Notes: generated from the sequence alone by a model not told the origin. A stretch of DNA of 64,000 nt from Sphingomonas sp. LC-1 (GCF_025371035.1 NZ_JANZXB010000002.1:310001-374000), one strand, 5' to 3'; counted from the stretch's first letter, positions 1-9,525 are shown. Numbers and translations: made by a program.

Positions 1-1163
1 TCGCCGCCATCCTCAAGCACATAGATGGCGCCGTCCGGCCCCTGCTCGACCTCGCGAATGCGCGCGCCCATGCCCCATTGATCGCCCTTGGTCGCGCTGG
101 TGCCGTTCAGGTCGACGCGGACCAGCGACTTGCTCGACAGGCCGCCGATAAAGGCGTCGCCGCGCCATTGCGGGAACAGCGATCCCGAATAGATCATCAG
201 CCCGCCCGGCGAGATCACCGGGTTCCACCAGACCTTGGGCGCCTCATAGCCATCGCCCGCCCGGTGGTCGGGAATGTCGCGTCCGTCATAATGCGATCCG
301 TTGGAGGCGTTGGGCCAGCCATAATTGCGCCCCGGCAGGATCAGGTTGAGCTCGTCGCCGCCCTTGGGGCCCATTTCCTGTTCCCACAGATTGCCGCTCG
401 CGTCGAAGGCGATGCCGAGCAGGTTGCGGTGCCCATAGGACCAGACCGCCGGATCGAAGCCCTGCGCCGCCAGCGGATTGTTCGCGGGCTTGCCGTCCGG
501 GGTCAGGCGCAGGACTTTGCCCAGCGTCGCCTTGGCATCCTGGGCAGGGGTGAATTTCTGCCGCTCGCCCGCCGTGAAGAACAGATATTGGCCATCGGGC
601 GAGAAGGCGATGCGGCCTGAATAATGGCCGTCGCCGGTGACGGCGGGGCTCGCGCCCCACAAGGTCTCGATCCCGGTCAGTTGCGCGGTACCGTTCGTTT
701 CGCGCAGCGCGCCGCGCGCCAGCACGACATGCTTGCCGCCCTCGGTCGCGGCCGAATAGCTGAAATAGACATGGCCCGACCGAGCGAAATCGGGGGCGAG
801 GACCACGTCCATCAGTCCGCCCTGGCCCGCCGAATCGACACCGATGCGCGCGATCACCTGCCGCTGCTGCCCGTCCGCGCTGACCAGGAGCATCCGCCCG
901 TCCTTCTCGGTCACCAGCATACGCCGGTCGGGCAGGAAGGTCATCGCCCAGGGCGCGTCGAAATCGGCGATGACGGTCCGGCCAAAGGGCTGGCCGTCGA
1001 CCACCGTCGCGGGCGGCGTGGCGGATGCGGAGGGTGAGGGGGAGGGCGTGCCGCCCGGCGATATTGCGACGGGGGGCGTGCTGCCCGTCTCGTCGGGGGC
1101 GGGGCCATTGCCCGAACAGGCGATCAGCGCCACCGGAAGGGTGGCGAGCAGCGGCAATTTCAT
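1..1163 (-). CDS. PQQ-dependent sugar dehydrogenase, lipoprotein, 3' end cut by the window edge
   Basis: Family knowledge: soluble aldose/glucose dehydrogenases of the sorbosone dehydrogenase fold are six-bladed beta-propellers that oxidise sugars with PQQ in the periplasm. Seen here: the frame opens at ATG 1161-1163 on the minus strand. An N-terminal hydrophobic stretch ends in a lipobox-like ALIAC, followed by a Pro/Ser/Thr-rich linker to about residue 50. Blade motifs include PWAMTFLPD, GGLMDVVLAPDF, GRIAFSPDGQYLFFT and GHRNLLGIAFD, and an EMGPKGGDE segment typical of the family. About 387 codons are visible and the C-terminus lies outside the window. It is divergent from rimP and probably monocistronic. 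The substrate cannot be deduced. Confidence 0.85.
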   Translation of the reverse strand, partial: MKLPLLATLPVALIACSGNGPAPDETGSTPPVAISPGGTPSPSPSASATPPATVVDGQPFGRTVIADFDAPWAMTFLPDRRMLVTEKDGRMLLVSADGQQRQVIARIGVDSAGQGGLMDVVLAPDFARSGHVYFSYSAATEGGKHVVLARGALRETNGTAQLTGIETLWGASPAVTGDGHYSGRIAFSPDGQYLFFTAGERQKFTPAQDAKATLGKVLRLTPDGKPANNPLAAQGFDPAVWSYGHRNLLGIAFDASGNLWEQEMGPKGGDELNLILPGRNYGWPNASNGSHYDGRDIPDHRAGDGYEAPKVWWNPVISPGGLMIYSGSLFPQWRGDAFIGGLSSKSLVRVDLNGTSATKGDQWGMGARIREVEQGPDGAIYVLEDGG

Positions 1164-1230
1164 GGTCGTCTCTCCCGTCCGGGGCCTGGAAAGGTCCCGA
1201 TCATCCGGGCTAACGTTTCGATATGCGTGC

Positions 1231-1259
1231 TTGTTTCGCAAGAGCGTTGCGCGTATATA
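1231..1259 (+). promoter_or_regulatory. Candidate housekeeping promoter of the rimP-nusA-infB operon
   Basis: TTGTTT at 1231-1236 and TATATA at 1254-1259 are separated by exactly 17 bp, in a locally AT-richer stretch about 80 bp before the rimP start. It is the best sigma-70-like pair in the 178-bp gap between the divergent dehydrogenase and rimP. The call rests on sequence resemblance only. Confidence 0.45.
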
Positions 1260-1341
1260 CTGCGACATTCTCTTACATCGTCGGGTGAAAGAGGCTGCGG
1301 GACGGGTTCCGCGGCACCGATCCGGCACATCTGGAGCTTTC

Positions 1342-1920
1342 ATGGCGGACATCGCCCTTCTGACGCAACTCATCGAACCTGAGGCGAAAGCGCTTGGTTT
1401 CGAACTCGTGCGCGTGAAGATGTATGGCGGCACGTCGGACCCGACGCTCCAGGTGATGGCCGAGCGTCCCGATACGCGCCAGCTCAACATCGACGACTGT
1501 GCCGATCTGTCGCGCCGAATCTCGGACGTGATGGACGCGCTGGAGGAGCAGGGCCGCGACCCGATCGACCATGCCTATCGGCTGGAGGTGTCCTCGCCCG
1601 GTATCGACCGTCCGCTGACCCGACTGAAGGACTTCGCCGACTGGGCGGGGCATGAGGCGCGGATCACGCTCGCCGAGAAGCTGAACGGCCGCAAGCAGTT
1701 CAAGGGTGATCTGGCCGGGGTCGAGGGCGAGACCGTCATCATCGTTGACGGGGAAGAGGTTCGCCACGAACTGCCCTTCGCGGCGATCGAGGACGCCAAG
1801 CTCGTCATGACCGACCGGCTGATCGCCGCGACGGTGCCGCTGTCCCTGGATGGCGCGGAAGAGGTTTATTATCAGGACGCGCCCGACACGGACGGCGCCA
1901 CGACGGAAGGACGGCACTGA
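1342..1920 (+). CDS. rimP: Ribosome maturation factor RimP
   Basis: RimP helps assemble the 30S subunit, probably at the S12 stage. The 192-residue product starts at ATG 1342 (MADIALLTQLIEPEA), although the open frame extends upstream. It has the usual N-terminal alpha/beta domain with the GFELVRVKM strand, the hallmark YRLEVSSPGIDRPL segment near residues 81-94, and a C-terminal SH3-like domain beginning near FKGDLAGVEGE. Length and order match the family. Its TGA shares one base with the nusA ATG (TGATG at 1918-1922), which suggests translational coupling. It is the first gene of the nusA-infB operon. Confidence 0.95.
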   Translation: MADIALLTQLIEPEAKALGFELVRVKMYGGTSDPTLQVMAERPDTRQLNIDDCADLSRRISDVMDALEEQGRDPIDHAYRLEVSSPGIDRPLTRLKDFADWAGHEARITLAEKLNGRKQFKGDLAGVEGETVIIVDGEEVRHELPFAAIEDAKLVMTDRLIAATVPLSLDGAEEVYYQDAPDTDGATTEGRH

Positions 1921-3539
1921 TGGCTACCGCCATTTCCGCCAATAAGGCGGAACTGATCGCGATCGCGAATGCGGTCGCCTCGGAAAAGATGATCGACAAG
2001 GGCATCGTCATCGAGGCGATGGAGGACGCGATCCAGCGCGCCGCCCGTGCCCGCTATGGTGCCGAGAACGACATTCGCGCGAAGCTCGATCCCAACTCGG
2101 GCGACCTGCGTCTGTGGCGCGTCGTCGAGGTGGTCGAGCAGGTCGACGATTATTATAAGCAGATCGACCTCAAGGGCGCCGAGAAGCTGCAAAAGGGTGC
2201 CGCGATCGGCGACTTCATCGTCGACCCGCTGCCCCCGATCGAATTCGGTCGCATCGCGGCGCAGGCGGCCAAGCAGGTCATCTTCCAGAAGGTCCGCGAC
2301 GCCGAGCGCGATCGTCAGTATGACGAGTTCAAGGACCGCCAGGGCGAGATCATCACCGGCGTCGTCAAGCGTGTGGAGTTTGGTCACATCGTCGTCGATC
2401 TCGGCCGCGCCGAGGGCGTGATCCGTCGCGATCAGCAGATCCCGCGCGAAGTCGTCCGCGTGAACGACCGCATCCGCTCGCTGATCCTGAACGTGCGCCG
2501 CGAGAATCGCGGGCCGCAGATCTTCCTGTCCCGCGCGCACCCCGACTTCATGAAGAAGCTGTTCGCGCAGGAAGTGCCCGAAATCTATGACGGCATCATC
2601 GAGATCAAGGCCGCCGCGCGCGATCCGGGCAGCCGCGCCAAGATCGGCGTGATCAGCCACGACTCGTCGATCGACCCGGTCGGCGCCTGCGTCGGCATGA
2701 AGGGCAGCCGCGTCCAGGCCGTCGTGCAGGAAATGCAGGGCGAAAAGATCGACATCATCCCCTGGTCGCCCGATACCGCGACCTTCGTGGTGAACGCGCT
2801 TCAGCCCGCGAACGTCAGCCGCGTCGTGATCGACGAGGAAGAGGACCGGATCGAGGTCGTCGTCCCCGACGATCAGCTCAGCCTCGCCATCGGCCGTCGC
2901 GGCCAGAATGTCCGCCTCGCCAGCCAGCTGACCGCCAAGGCGATCGACATCCTGACCGAGGCCGACGCGTCCGAGAAGCGCCAGAAGGAATTCGTGGCCA
3001 ACTCCGAGATGTTCCAGAACGAACTGGACGTGGACGAGACGCTGGCCCAGCTGCTGGTCGCCGAAGGCTTCGGTGCTTTGGAAGAGGTCGCCTATGTCGA
3101 GCTCGACGAGCTGGCCGCGATCGAGGGCTTCGACGAGGACTTGGCGCAGGAGCTCCAGAGCCGTGCGCAGGAAGCGCTGGACCGCCGCGAACAGGCTGCA
3201 CGCGACGAGCGTCGTGGCCTGGGCGTCGAGGACGCGCTGGCCGACATTCCCTATCTGACCGAGGCGATGCTGGTCACGCTGGGCAAGGCGGGCATCAAGA
3301 CGCTCGACGATCTCGCCGATCTGGCGACCGACGAACTGGTCGAGAAGAAGCGCGCCGAGCCGCGTCGTCGTGGCGACGATACCCCGCGTGCCGCGCCCAA
3401 GGGCGGCATCCTGGCCGAATATGGCCTGAGCGACGAGCAGGGCAACGAGATCATCATGGCCGCGCGCGCCCACTGGTTCGCCGATGAGGAAGAGCCCGTG
3501 GCCGCCGAGGCTGCCGACGCGGAGGGCGACGAAGCCTGA
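1920..3539 (+). CDS. nusA: Transcription elongation/termination factor NusA
   Basis: NusA binds RNA polymerase and nascent RNA, modulating pausing, intrinsic termination and antitermination. The 539-residue protein shows an N-terminal polymerase-binding domain (about 1-125), an S1 domain (GEIITGVVKRVEFGHIVVDLG, about 140-205), and KH1/KH2 domains with IGVISHDSSIDPVGACVGMKG and LAIGRRGQNVRLASQL. The C-terminal half carries helix-hairpin-helix/acidic repeat motifs (VAEGFGALEEVAY, LGKAGIKTLDDLADLA) and ends in an acidic tail. The start overlaps the rimP stop by one base. The stop overlaps the next gene in the same TGATG arrangement, so the operon is tightly packed. Confidence 0.97.
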   Translation: MATAISANKAELIAIANAVASEKMIDKGIVIEAMEDAIQRAARARYGAENDIRAKLDPNSGDLRLWRVVEVVEQVDDYYKQIDLKGAEKLQKGAAIGDFIVDPLPPIEFGRIAAQAAKQVIFQKVRDAERDRQYDEFKDRQGEIITGVVKRVEFGHIVVDLGRAEGVIRRDQQIPREVVRVNDRIRSLILNVRRENRGPQIFLSRAHPDFMKKLFAQEVPEIYDGIIEIKAAARDPGSRAKIGVISHDSSIDPVGACVGMKGSRVQAVVQEMQGEKIDIIPWSPDTATFVVNALQPANVSRVVIDEEEDRIEVVVPDDQLSLAIGRRGQNVRLASQLTAKAIDILTEADASEKRQKEFVANSEMFQNELDVDETLAQLLVAEGFGALEEVAYVELDELAAIEGFDEDLAQELQSRAQEALDRREQAARDERRGLGVEDALADIPYLTEAMLVTLGKAGIKTLDDLADLATDELVEKKRAEPRRRGDDTPRAAPKGGILAEYGLSDEQGNEIIMAARAHWFADEEEPVAAEAADAEGDEA

Positions 3540-3769
3540 TGCCGTTCGTCTCGATCCGTATGGCGGGAACCGCCACCAAGCAGCAAAAGGCCGAGATCGT
3601 CGCCGACGTGACGCGTTCGCTGGTGGAGCGGCTGGGCAAGAATCCGGCCGCCGTCCAGATCGTGATCGAGGAGGTCTCCACCGAAAATTACGGGGCTGGC
3701 GGTCAGTTGATCGCCGACCGTGACGCTCCTAGCACCCGGGGAGACGCGCATGCGGAACCGGGACAATGA
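3539..3769 (+). CDS. 4-oxalocrotonate tautomerase-family small protein inserted in the nusA operon
   Basis: The product has 76 residues. Met1 is followed by Pro, the catalytic amino-terminal proline of the 4-OT family after Met removal. The pattern P-F-V-S-I-R ... KAEIVADVTRSLV ... VQIVIEEVSTENYG-GG matches the beta-alpha-beta tautomerase subunit of about 60 residues. The last 15 or so residues (after LIADRD) look like a non-conserved extension created by read-through into the next gene's leader. The start overlaps the nusA stop (TGATG) and the 3' end overlaps the ylxR start by 20 bp. Known members isomerise enols to keto acids. The substrate here is unknown, and its place among translation genes is unexplained. 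Confidence 0.8.
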   Translation: MPFVSIRMAGTATKQQKAEIVADVTRSLVERLGKNPAAVQIVIEEVSTENYGAGGQLIADRDAPSTRGDAHAEPGQ

Positions 3770-4553
3770 GCGCGGTGGCGTAAACACCGCTCCGGCCCCC
3801 AAGGGCCGGAGCCCCAGAGCTTCGGCGAAAGCGGCCCGCGATTCGATCGATGGACCGGTCCGCCGCTGCATCCTGTCGGGCGAGCATGACGCGCGCCCGC
3901 ATCTGATTCGTCTGGCGCTCGCGCCCGACGGGCGGGTGCTGCCCGATGTCCGCGCCAAGGCGCCGGGACGGGGCGGCTGGATCGGCGTGACCCGCGCCGA
4001 GCTGGAAATCGCGATGGCGAAGGGGCGGTTGAAGGGGGCACTGGCGCGCGCGTTCAAGACGGGCGAGTTTGCGATCCCCGACGACCTGCCCGCGCTGATC
4101 ACCGCCGCCTTGGAGCGCAATGCGCTCGACCGGCTGGGCCTCGAGTCGCGCTCGGGCATGCTGCTGACCGGATCGGACAAGATCGCGACGGCGGCGCGCT
4201 CGGGACAGCTGCACGCGCTCTATCACGCCGCCGATGCGGGCGAGGATGGCTGTCGCAAGCTGGCGCAGGCGTGGCGCGTCGGATCGGACCGTGAAGGTTC
4301 CGATCTGAAGGGGTTGGCACTGCCCGCCACACGCCCCATATTGTCATTGGCGTTGGGCCGCGAAAATGTGGTACACATCGGCCTGACAGATCGTAACGCG
4401 GCAAAGCGGGTGAGCGAAGCGCTCGACCGCTGGCTGCATTTTATCGGACCCGACCCTGTGGCAACGCCTTGCGAAACGGCCTCGCAAGGCGCATCGGCGT
4501 CCGACCTTACTGGTGACCGACCGGCCGTGACCGTACACGAGGATTTTGAGTGA
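3750..4553 (+). CDS. ylxR: YlxR (DUF448) RNA-binding protein fused to an L7Ae/YlxQ-like domain
   Basis: The 267-residue protein carries a YlxR-type N-terminal domain with RRCILSGE near residues 32-39, followed by LIRLALAPDGRVLPDVRAKAPGRGGWIG. A second domain (ALERNALDRLGLESRSGMLLTGSDKI onward) resembles the L7Ae/YlxQ fold. In many Firmicutes these are two adjacent genes in the same operon slot; here they are one polypeptide. ATG 3750 is preferred over an upstream GTG at 3720 because GGGGAG lies 7 bp before it. The GAGTGA end overlaps the GTG start of infB. Likely role: an RNA-binding accessory of transcription or translation. Its precise function is not established. Confidence 0.85.
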   Translation: MRNRDNERGGVNTAPAPKGRSPRASAKAARDSIDGPVRRCILSGEHDARPHLIRLALAPDGRVLPDVRAKAPGRGGWIGVTRAELEIAMAKGRLKGALARAFKTGEFAIPDDLPALITAALERNALDRLGLESRSGMLLTGSDKIATAARSGQLHALYHAADAGEDGCRKLAQAWRVGSDREGSDLKGLALPATRPILSLALGRENVVHIGLTDRNAAKRVSEALDRWLHFIGPDPVATPCETASQGASASDLTGDRPAVTVHEDFE

Positions 4554-7432
4554 GCGAGACCGACAACGACAAGCCGAAACTCGGAATGCGCCAGCCCCTG
4601 GGGCTGAAGCGCACGGTCGAGACCGGCAAGGTGAAGCAGAGCTTCAGCCACGGCCGCTCGAACACCGTGATCGTCGAGACGAAGCGCCGTCGCGTCCTGG
4701 GCCCGCAGGGGGGAGCGCCGGAGACGACCGCCCCCGCGCAGGCCCCCGAACCCGTGCCCGCAGCGCCCGTCGCCGCGGCGCCGGTTGCACCGCGTCGCCC
4801 GGTGCCGTCGAACGAGACGGCACAGGAGCGCCAAGCGCGCCTGCTGCGTGAAGCGGAGGAACAGCGCCTCGCCATGCAGGAAGAGATTCGTCGTCGCGAG
4901 GACGCCGAGCGTCAGCAGCGCGCCGAAGACGAGCGTGTGCGGGCCGAAGAGCGTGCGCGTGCCGCCGCCGAGGCTGCCGCCGCCCCGCCGCCCGCGCCGG
5001 AACCGGCACCCGAGCCTGCGCCCGAGCCGACCCCGGCACCTGCGCCTGTCGCTGCGGCGGAACCCGCTCCGGCTCCGGCCGCGCCGACCATCTCGGTCCA
5101 GCCGCGTCCCTTCCGTCCGGTCGAGCGTCCGGTAATCCCGGCGCCGCAGCCTAAGGCGGAAGAGCCCAAGGTCGAGGTACCCGCCCCGGCACCGGCTCCT
5201 ACCCCCGCGCCGGCCCCGACGCCCGCCCCCGCTCCGGTGGCGGCGAAGCCCGCGCCTGCGCCCGCTCCGGTGGTGCCGACGCCGCCGGTCCTGGGTCGCG
5301 ATCCCTCGATGCCCGCGCCGCGCCGTTTCTCGCCGGTGCAGCGTCCCGAGATTCCGAAGCCTGCGCCCAAGCCCGCGCCTGCGCCCGCCGCAGCCGCGAC
5401 TCCGGCCGCCAGCGCGCCGACCAACACCACCGCCTCCGCTCCGTCGGGTGGTGCACCGCGTTCGATGCCCTCGGGCCAGCCGACGCCGCGCAACGCGCCT
5501 CCGGGCCGTCCGCAGCAGCGCGACCGCAAGGGTGACGAGCGTCGTGGCGGCAAGCTGACCGTCAACCGCGCGCTGAACGAGGACGGCGCCCGCGCCCGCT
5601 CGCTCGCCGCGCTGAAGCGTGCCCGCGAAAAGGAAAAGCGTGGCTTTGGCGGCCCGCGCGAGCCGCAGGTCAAGCAGGTCCGCGACGTGCAGGTGCCTGA
5701 AGCGATCACCGTCCAGGAACTGGCCAACCGCATGGCCGAGAAGGGCGCGGATCTGGTCAAGGCGCTGTTCAAGATGGGCATGCCCGTCACCATGACGCAG
5801 ACCATCGACCAGGATACGGCCGAGCTGCTGGTGACCGAGTTCGGCCACAACATCGTCCGCGTCTCGGACAGCGACATCGATCTGGCGCTCGACACCAGCG
5901 AGGATGCGGCGGAATCGCTGAAGCCGCGTGCACCGGTGGTGACGATCATGGGCCATGTCGACCATGGCAAGACCTCGCTGCTCGACGCGCTGCGCGGCAC
6001 CGATGTGGTGCGCGGCGAGGCGGGTGGCATCACCCAGCATATCGGCGCCTATCAGGTCACGCTGAAGGACAAGTCGAAGATCACCTTCCTCGACACGCCG
6101 GGCCACGAGGCCTTCACCCAGATGCGGGCGCGTGGCGCCGACATCACGGACATCGTGGTGCTGGTGGTCGCGGCCGATGACGGGCTGATGCCGCAGACGA
6201 TCGAGGCGATCAACCACACCAAGGCGGCCGGCGTGCCGATGATCGTGGCGATCAACAAGATCGACAAGCACGACGCCAATCCCCAGCGCGTCCGCGAGCG
6301 TCTGCTCGAGCATGACGTGCAGGTCGAGGAAATGGGCGGCGAAACCCAGGACGTCGAAGTCTCGGCGCTCAAGAAGATCGGTCTGGATACGCTGATCGAG
6401 AAGATTCAGCTTCAGGCCGAACTGCTCGAACTGGCCGCCAACCCCGATCGTCCGGCCGAAGGCAGCGTGATCGAGGCCAAGCTCGACAAGGGCCGTGGTC
6501 CGGTCGCGACCGTGCTGGTCACGCGCGGCACGCTGAAGGTCGGCGACGTGTTCGTTGTCGGCGCGGAAAGCGGCAAGGTCCGTGCGCTGGTCGACGACAA
6601 GGGTCGCCAGGTGAAGGAAGCGGGGCCTGCGATGCCGGTCGAGGTGCTCGGCCTGTCGGGCGTGCCCCAGGCGGGCGACCTCCTCCAGGTCGTCGAGAAC
6701 GAGGCGCGTGCCCGCGAGGTCGCCGAGTATCGCCAGAGCGTGCTGCTCCAGAAGCGCACCACTTCGGCCCCGGCCAGCCTGGAGTCGATGTTCTCGGCGC
6801 TGAAGGCGAACCAGGCCAAGGAATATCCGCTGGTCGTCAAGGCGGATACGCAGGGCACGGTCGAGGCGATCGTGGCGTCGATCAACAAGATCGCGTCCGA
6901 CCTCATCAAGGCGCGTATCCTGCACTCGGGCGTCGGTGGCATCACCGAGTCGGACGTGACGCTCGCCGCCGCCAGCGGTGCGCCGATCATCGGCTTCAAC
7001 GTCCGTGCGAACGCCAAGGCGCGTGAGATCGCCGAGCGGAACAAGGTGGCGCTCAAATACTACGACGTCATCTATGACCTTATCGACGAGATCCGCGCGG
7101 GTATGGCTGGCGAGCTGGGCCCCGAGGCGTTCGAAACGGTCGTCGGCCGCGCCGAAATCCGCGAGGTCTTCTCGGCGGGCAAGACCGGCAAGGCCGCCGG
7201 TCTGCTGGTCACCGAGGGTGTCATCCGCAAGGCGCTCAAGGCGCGCATCACGCGCAACGACGTCATCATCTACCAGGGCGAGATCAACTCGCTCCGCCGG
7301 TTCAAGGACGATGTCGCCGAGGTTCGCGCTGGCCTGGAATGTGGTGTGACGTTCACGCAGAACTTCACCGACATCAAGGCGGGCGACTATCTCGAAACCT
7401 TCGAGGTCGAACTGCGCGAGCGTTCGCTCTGA
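4550..7432 (+). CDS. infB: Translation initiation factor IF-2
   Basis: IF-2 is the GTPase that brings fMet-tRNA to the 30S subunit and promotes subunit joining. It has 960 residues from a GTG start that overlaps the ylxR stop (GTGA). The N-terminus ([21 protein letters not shown]) matches alphaproteobacterial IF-2. Residues about 60-310 are a long Ala/Pro-rich, low-complexity linker, followed by an IF2-N domain ([25 protein letters not shown]). GTPase motifs are G1 GHVDHGKT near 467, G3 DTPGH near 515 and G4 NKID near 568. Domains II, III and the fMet-tRNA-binding C2 domain follow. No truncation is seen. Confidence 0.97.
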   Translation: MSETDNDKPKLGMRQPLGLKRTVETGKVKQSFSHGRSNTVIVETKRRRVLGPQGGAPETTAPAQAPEPVPAAPVAAAPVAPRRPVPSNETAQERQARLLREAEEQRLAMQEEIRRREDAERQQRAEDERVRAEERARAAAEAAAAPPPAPEPAPEPAPEPTPAPAPVAAAEPAPAPAAPTISVQPRPFRPVERPVIPAPQPKAEEPKVEVPAPAPAPTPAPAPTPAPAPVAAKPAPAPAPVVPTPPVLGRDPSMPAPRRFSPVQRPEIPKPAPKPAPAPAAAATPAASAPTNTTASAPSGGAPRSMPSGQPTPRNAPPGRPQQRDRKGDERRGGKLTVNRALNEDGARARSLAALKRAREKEKRGFGGPREPQVKQVRDVQVPEAITVQELANRMAEKGADLVKALFKMGMPVTMTQTIDQDTAELLVTEFGHNIVRVSDSDIDLALDTSEDAAESLKPRAPVVTIMGHVDHGKTSLLDALRGTDVVRGEAGGITQHIGAYQVTLKDKSKITFLDTPGHEAFTQMRARGADITDIVVLVVAADDGLMPQTIEAINHTKAAGVPMIVAINKIDKHDANPQRVRERLLEHDVQVEEMGGETQDVEVSALKKIGLDTLIEKIQLQAELLELAANPDRPAEGSVIEAKLDKGRGPVATVLVTRGTLKVGDVFVVGAESGKVRALVDDKGRQVKEAGPAMPVEVLGLSGVPQAGDLLQVVENEARAREVAEYRQSVLLQKRTTSAPASLESMFSALKANQAKEYPLVVKADTQGTVEAIVASINKIASDLIKARILHSGVGGITESDVTLAAASGAPIIGFNVRANAKAREIAERNKVALKYYDVIYDLIDEIRAGMAGELGPEAFETVVGRAEIREVFSAGKTGKAAGLLVTEGVIRKALKARITRNDVIIYQGEINSLRRFKDDVAEVRAGLECGVTFTQNFTDIKAGDYLETFEVELRERSL

Positions 7433-7482
7433 TGCGGGCAGGGTGGTGGGATAACTCCTGCCGCCCGCCTCTGCCGGACATG

Positions 7483-7511
7483 ATCGCGGTCGCCCGTCGG
7501 GCGGCCGCGAT
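7483..7511 (+). terminator. GC-rich hairpin between infB and rbfA
   Basis: ATCGCGGTCGCCCG (7483-7496) pairs with CGGGCGGCCGCGAT (7498-7511) with one G-T pair. The two arms are almost contiguous, so the innermost pairs must open to form the loop. It is followed by TTTCCGTTTG and then the rbfA leader. It could be a partial terminator/attenuator or an mRNA-processing hairpin. The short T run makes full termination doubtful. Confidence 0.45.
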
Positions 7512-7533
7512 TTCCGTTTGAAGAAGAACTATC

Positions 7534-7941
7534 ATGGTCCAAGCCAAGAACCCCGCCGAACCCTCGGTCCGCCTGCTCCGCGTCGGCGAGCAGGTGCGTC
7601 ATATCCTGTCCGAAATCCTCGCGCGCGGCGACGTGCATGACGAAACGCTGGCCAAGCATATGGTCAGCGTGACCGAAGTGCGCATGTCGCCCGACCTGCG
7701 CCACGCGACCGTCTTCGTGAAGCCGCTGCTCGGCAAGGACGAGGAGGTGGTGATCAAGGCGCTGCGCACCAACACCGCCTATCTCCAGCGCGAGGTCGCG
7801 ACACGGGTGAAGATGAAATATGCCGCCAAGCTGAAGTTCTTGGCGGACGAGAGCTTCGACGAGGGAAGCCATATCGACTCGCTCCTCCGCTCGCCCAAGG
7901 TCGCGCGCGATCTGGAGGAGGGAGAGCCCGCCGAGGACTGA
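7534..7941 (+). CDS. rbfA: 30S ribosome-binding factor RbfA
   Basis: RbfA is a late-stage 30S assembly factor with a KH-like fold that acts at the 5' end of 16S rRNA. The 135-residue protein contains the conserved [15 protein letters not shown]-terminus, [19 protein letters not shown] in the central strand region, and a C-terminal [19 protein letters not shown]. Length and motifs match the family. It follows infB after about 100 bp containing a stable hairpin, as in the common infB-rbfA-truB order, although tdk and a YceI gene here lie between rbfA and truB. Confidence 0.95.
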   Translation: MVQAKNPAEPSVRLLRVGEQVRHILSEILARGDVHDETLAKHMVSVTEVRMSPDLRHATVFVKPLLGKDEEVVIKALRTNTAYLQREVATRVKMKYAAKLKFLADESFDEGSHIDSLLRSPKVARDLEEGEPAED

Positions 7942-8246
7942 CACCCCGCCTCTATGCAGGCTGAGCGAAGTCGAAGGCCAAGAGAAAGGTTCGCGCAGAG
8001 GCGCAGGGGGCGCAGAGAAGAAGCGCCCAATGTTTAAATTCCGCCCCACCCCGGCGAAGGCCGGGGCCCAGTCTCCGTGCCGTGGATGGCGCGCTGCGCC
8101 GAGGCGGGGGAGGCAGATGTACTGCGCCGCCGCCCGTCCATGGCAACTGGACCCCGGCCTTCGCCGGGGTGGGGTGTTGGGGGCGATCCACCCCTCCGCG
8201 CCTCTGCGCGAACCTGACTCACGACAAACGGAAGGCGGGAACCGCC
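7942..8246. repeat. Intergenic repeat cluster 1: nested inverted dispersed repeats
   Basis: This 305-bp gap has no credible gene. It holds one GCTGAGCGAAGTCGAAG element (family A, 7957-7980) and nested inverted pairs. The outer pair (family C) is TTCGCGCAGAGGCGC near 7989 matched by GCCTCTGCGCGAA ending near 8212. The inner pair (family B) is CCCCGGCGAAGGCCGGGG near 8048-8066 matched by its inverse CCCCGGCCTTCGCCGGGG near 8151-8168. The same families recur at 13354, 16127, 22036 and 38363. Each B element is itself palindromic. Likely REP-like or BIME-like units; they may also serve as terminators between rbfA and the convergent YceI gene. Confidence 0.8.
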
Positions 8247-8852
8247 CTAATCCCGCCCCGGCACCAGATCGGCATCGATCGTAATCGTCACCTGTCGCCC
8301 GACGATCAGCGGATAGGCGATCATTCCGAAATCCCGCCGGTCGATCCGTGTCGACGCTGCGATATGCACCGGCTCGCGGCCGGTCATCGCGGAAAAGTCG
8401 CGTGAGAAGTCGACCGCCAGTGTCGCCGGACGGGTGACGCCGCGCGCGGTGATCGTCCCTGCGACCTGCGCGCTATGCGGTCCGGTCCGGGTCATGGTCG
8501 AGCCATGGAAGATCACGCGGGGGTATCGCTCGACATCGAAGAAATCGGGACCGCGCAGGCGGGAGCGGGTCAGCGAATCCCCCGCCTCCAGCGCCTGCGC
8601 ATCGATCCGCACGTCCAGCGTCACGGCTTGCGCATCCCGCTCCGACAGGGCGACGCGGCCCTCCAGCCGGGGAAAACGCGCCGTCTTGCTGCCCAGTCCG
8701 AAAAAGCCGACCTTGGCCTGCACGCGCGCATGGGCGGGGTCGATGCCATAGGCGAACGAGCCAGGCACGGTTGCCGATCCGGCGCCACCCATTCCTGTGG
8801 CCACCACCGCCATCGCCATCCGCGTGCCAATCCACATGCCGGTTCGTCCCAT
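8247..8852 (-). CDS. YceI-family periplasmic lipid-binding-like protein
   Basis: YceI-like proteins are secreted lipocalin-like barrels that bind polyisoprenoid-type lipids. From ATG 8852 the product has 201 residues with an N-terminal hydrophobic signal region (MWIGTRMAMAVVATGMGGAGSA). Barrel motifs include YGIDPAHARVQAKVGFFGLGSKTARF, SRLRGPDFFDVERYPRVIFHG, GTITARGVTRPATLAVDF and RIDRRDFGM. A longer start at 8897 is possible but would overlap the divergent tdk start. The 8852 start also has GGGAG about 15 bp upstream. The gene faces rbfA, with repeat cluster 1 between their ends. Confidence 0.85.
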   Translation of the reverse strand: MGRTGMWIGTRMAMAVVATGMGGAGSATVPGSFAYGIDPAHARVQAKVGFFGLGSKTARFPRLEGRVALSERDAQAVTLDVRIDAQALEAGDSLTRSRLRGPDFFDVERYPRVIFHGSTMTRTGPHSAQVAGTITARGVTRPATLAVDFSRDFSAMTGREPVHIAASTRIDRRDFGMIAYPLIVGRQVTITIDADLVPGRD

Positions 8853-8889
8853 GCTCGAAATGGCGGCTCCCTTCCGATAAGGGCGGGAT

Positions 8890-9498
8890 ATGGCCAAGCT
8901 CTATTTCTACTATGCCAGCATGAATGCCGGGAAATCGACCATGCTGCTGCAGGCCGATTTCAACTATCGCGAGCGGGGGATGAACACGATGCTGTTCACC
9001 GCCGCGATCGACGATCGCTTCGCCTATGGCACCATCGCCTCGCGAATCGGCCTGTCGCAGCCCGCGACACCGTTCCACGCGACCACCGATCTGGAGTCCT
9101 GCGCGCTCGACCGGCATGGCCGCACGCCGCTCGCCTGTATCCTGGTCGACGAGGCGCAGTTCCTGACGCCCGATCAGGTCGATCAACTGGCCCGGCTGGC
9201 CGACCGGCACCGGATTCCCGTGCTCTGCTATGGCCTGAGGACCGATTTCAAGGGCCAGCTCTTCCCCGGATCGGCGCGGTTGCTGGCGCTCGCCGACACG
9301 CTCAGCGAGATCAAGTCGGTGTGCGTCTGTGGCGCCAAGGCGACGATGAACCTGCGCGTCGATGGCCAGGGCCAGGCGATCGCCGAGGGCGCGCAGACCG
9401 AGATTGGCGGCAATGACCGCTACATCGCCTTGTGCCGCCGCCATTTCGGCGAAGCGCTGGCGGGCGGCACGGTGCTTGAGGCGCCGTCCTTGAGATAG
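8890..9498 (+). CDS. tdk: Thymidine kinase (type II)
   Basis: Phosphorylates thymidine to dTMP in pyrimidine salvage. The 202-residue product has the P-loop SMNAGKST at 10-17 and the VDEAQFL segment (catalytic Glu near 88). The lasso/Zn region contains CVCGAKATMNLR and ends with YIALCRRHF. Length matches bacterial TK1-type enzymes. It starts 38 bp from the divergent YceI start and ends 27 bp before truB. It is therefore inserted between rbfA and truB in the otherwise conserved translation block. Confidence 0.95.
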   Translation: MAKLYFYYASMNAGKSTMLLQADFNYRERGMNTMLFTAAIDDRFAYGTIASRIGLSQPATPFHATTDLESCALDRHGRTPLACILVDEAQFLTPDQVDQLARLADRHRIPVLCYGLRTDFKGQLFPGSARLLALADTLSEIKSVCVCGAKATMNLRVDGQGQAIAEGAQTEIGGNDRYIALCRRHFGEALAGGTVLEAPSLR

Positions 9499-9525
9499 GG
9501 GCCAAGCCCGACTAACGCCCGTCCG

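Noticed and set aside
4223-6925. 900-residue open frame on the minus strand opposite infB
   Set aside because: Antisense shadow of the GC-rich IF-2 gene; Arg/Asp/His-rich product with no domains, start or context.
8034-8405. Several short frames in the rbfA-YceI gap
   Set aside because: They read through the inverted repeats; no ribosome-binding site, no conserved residues.
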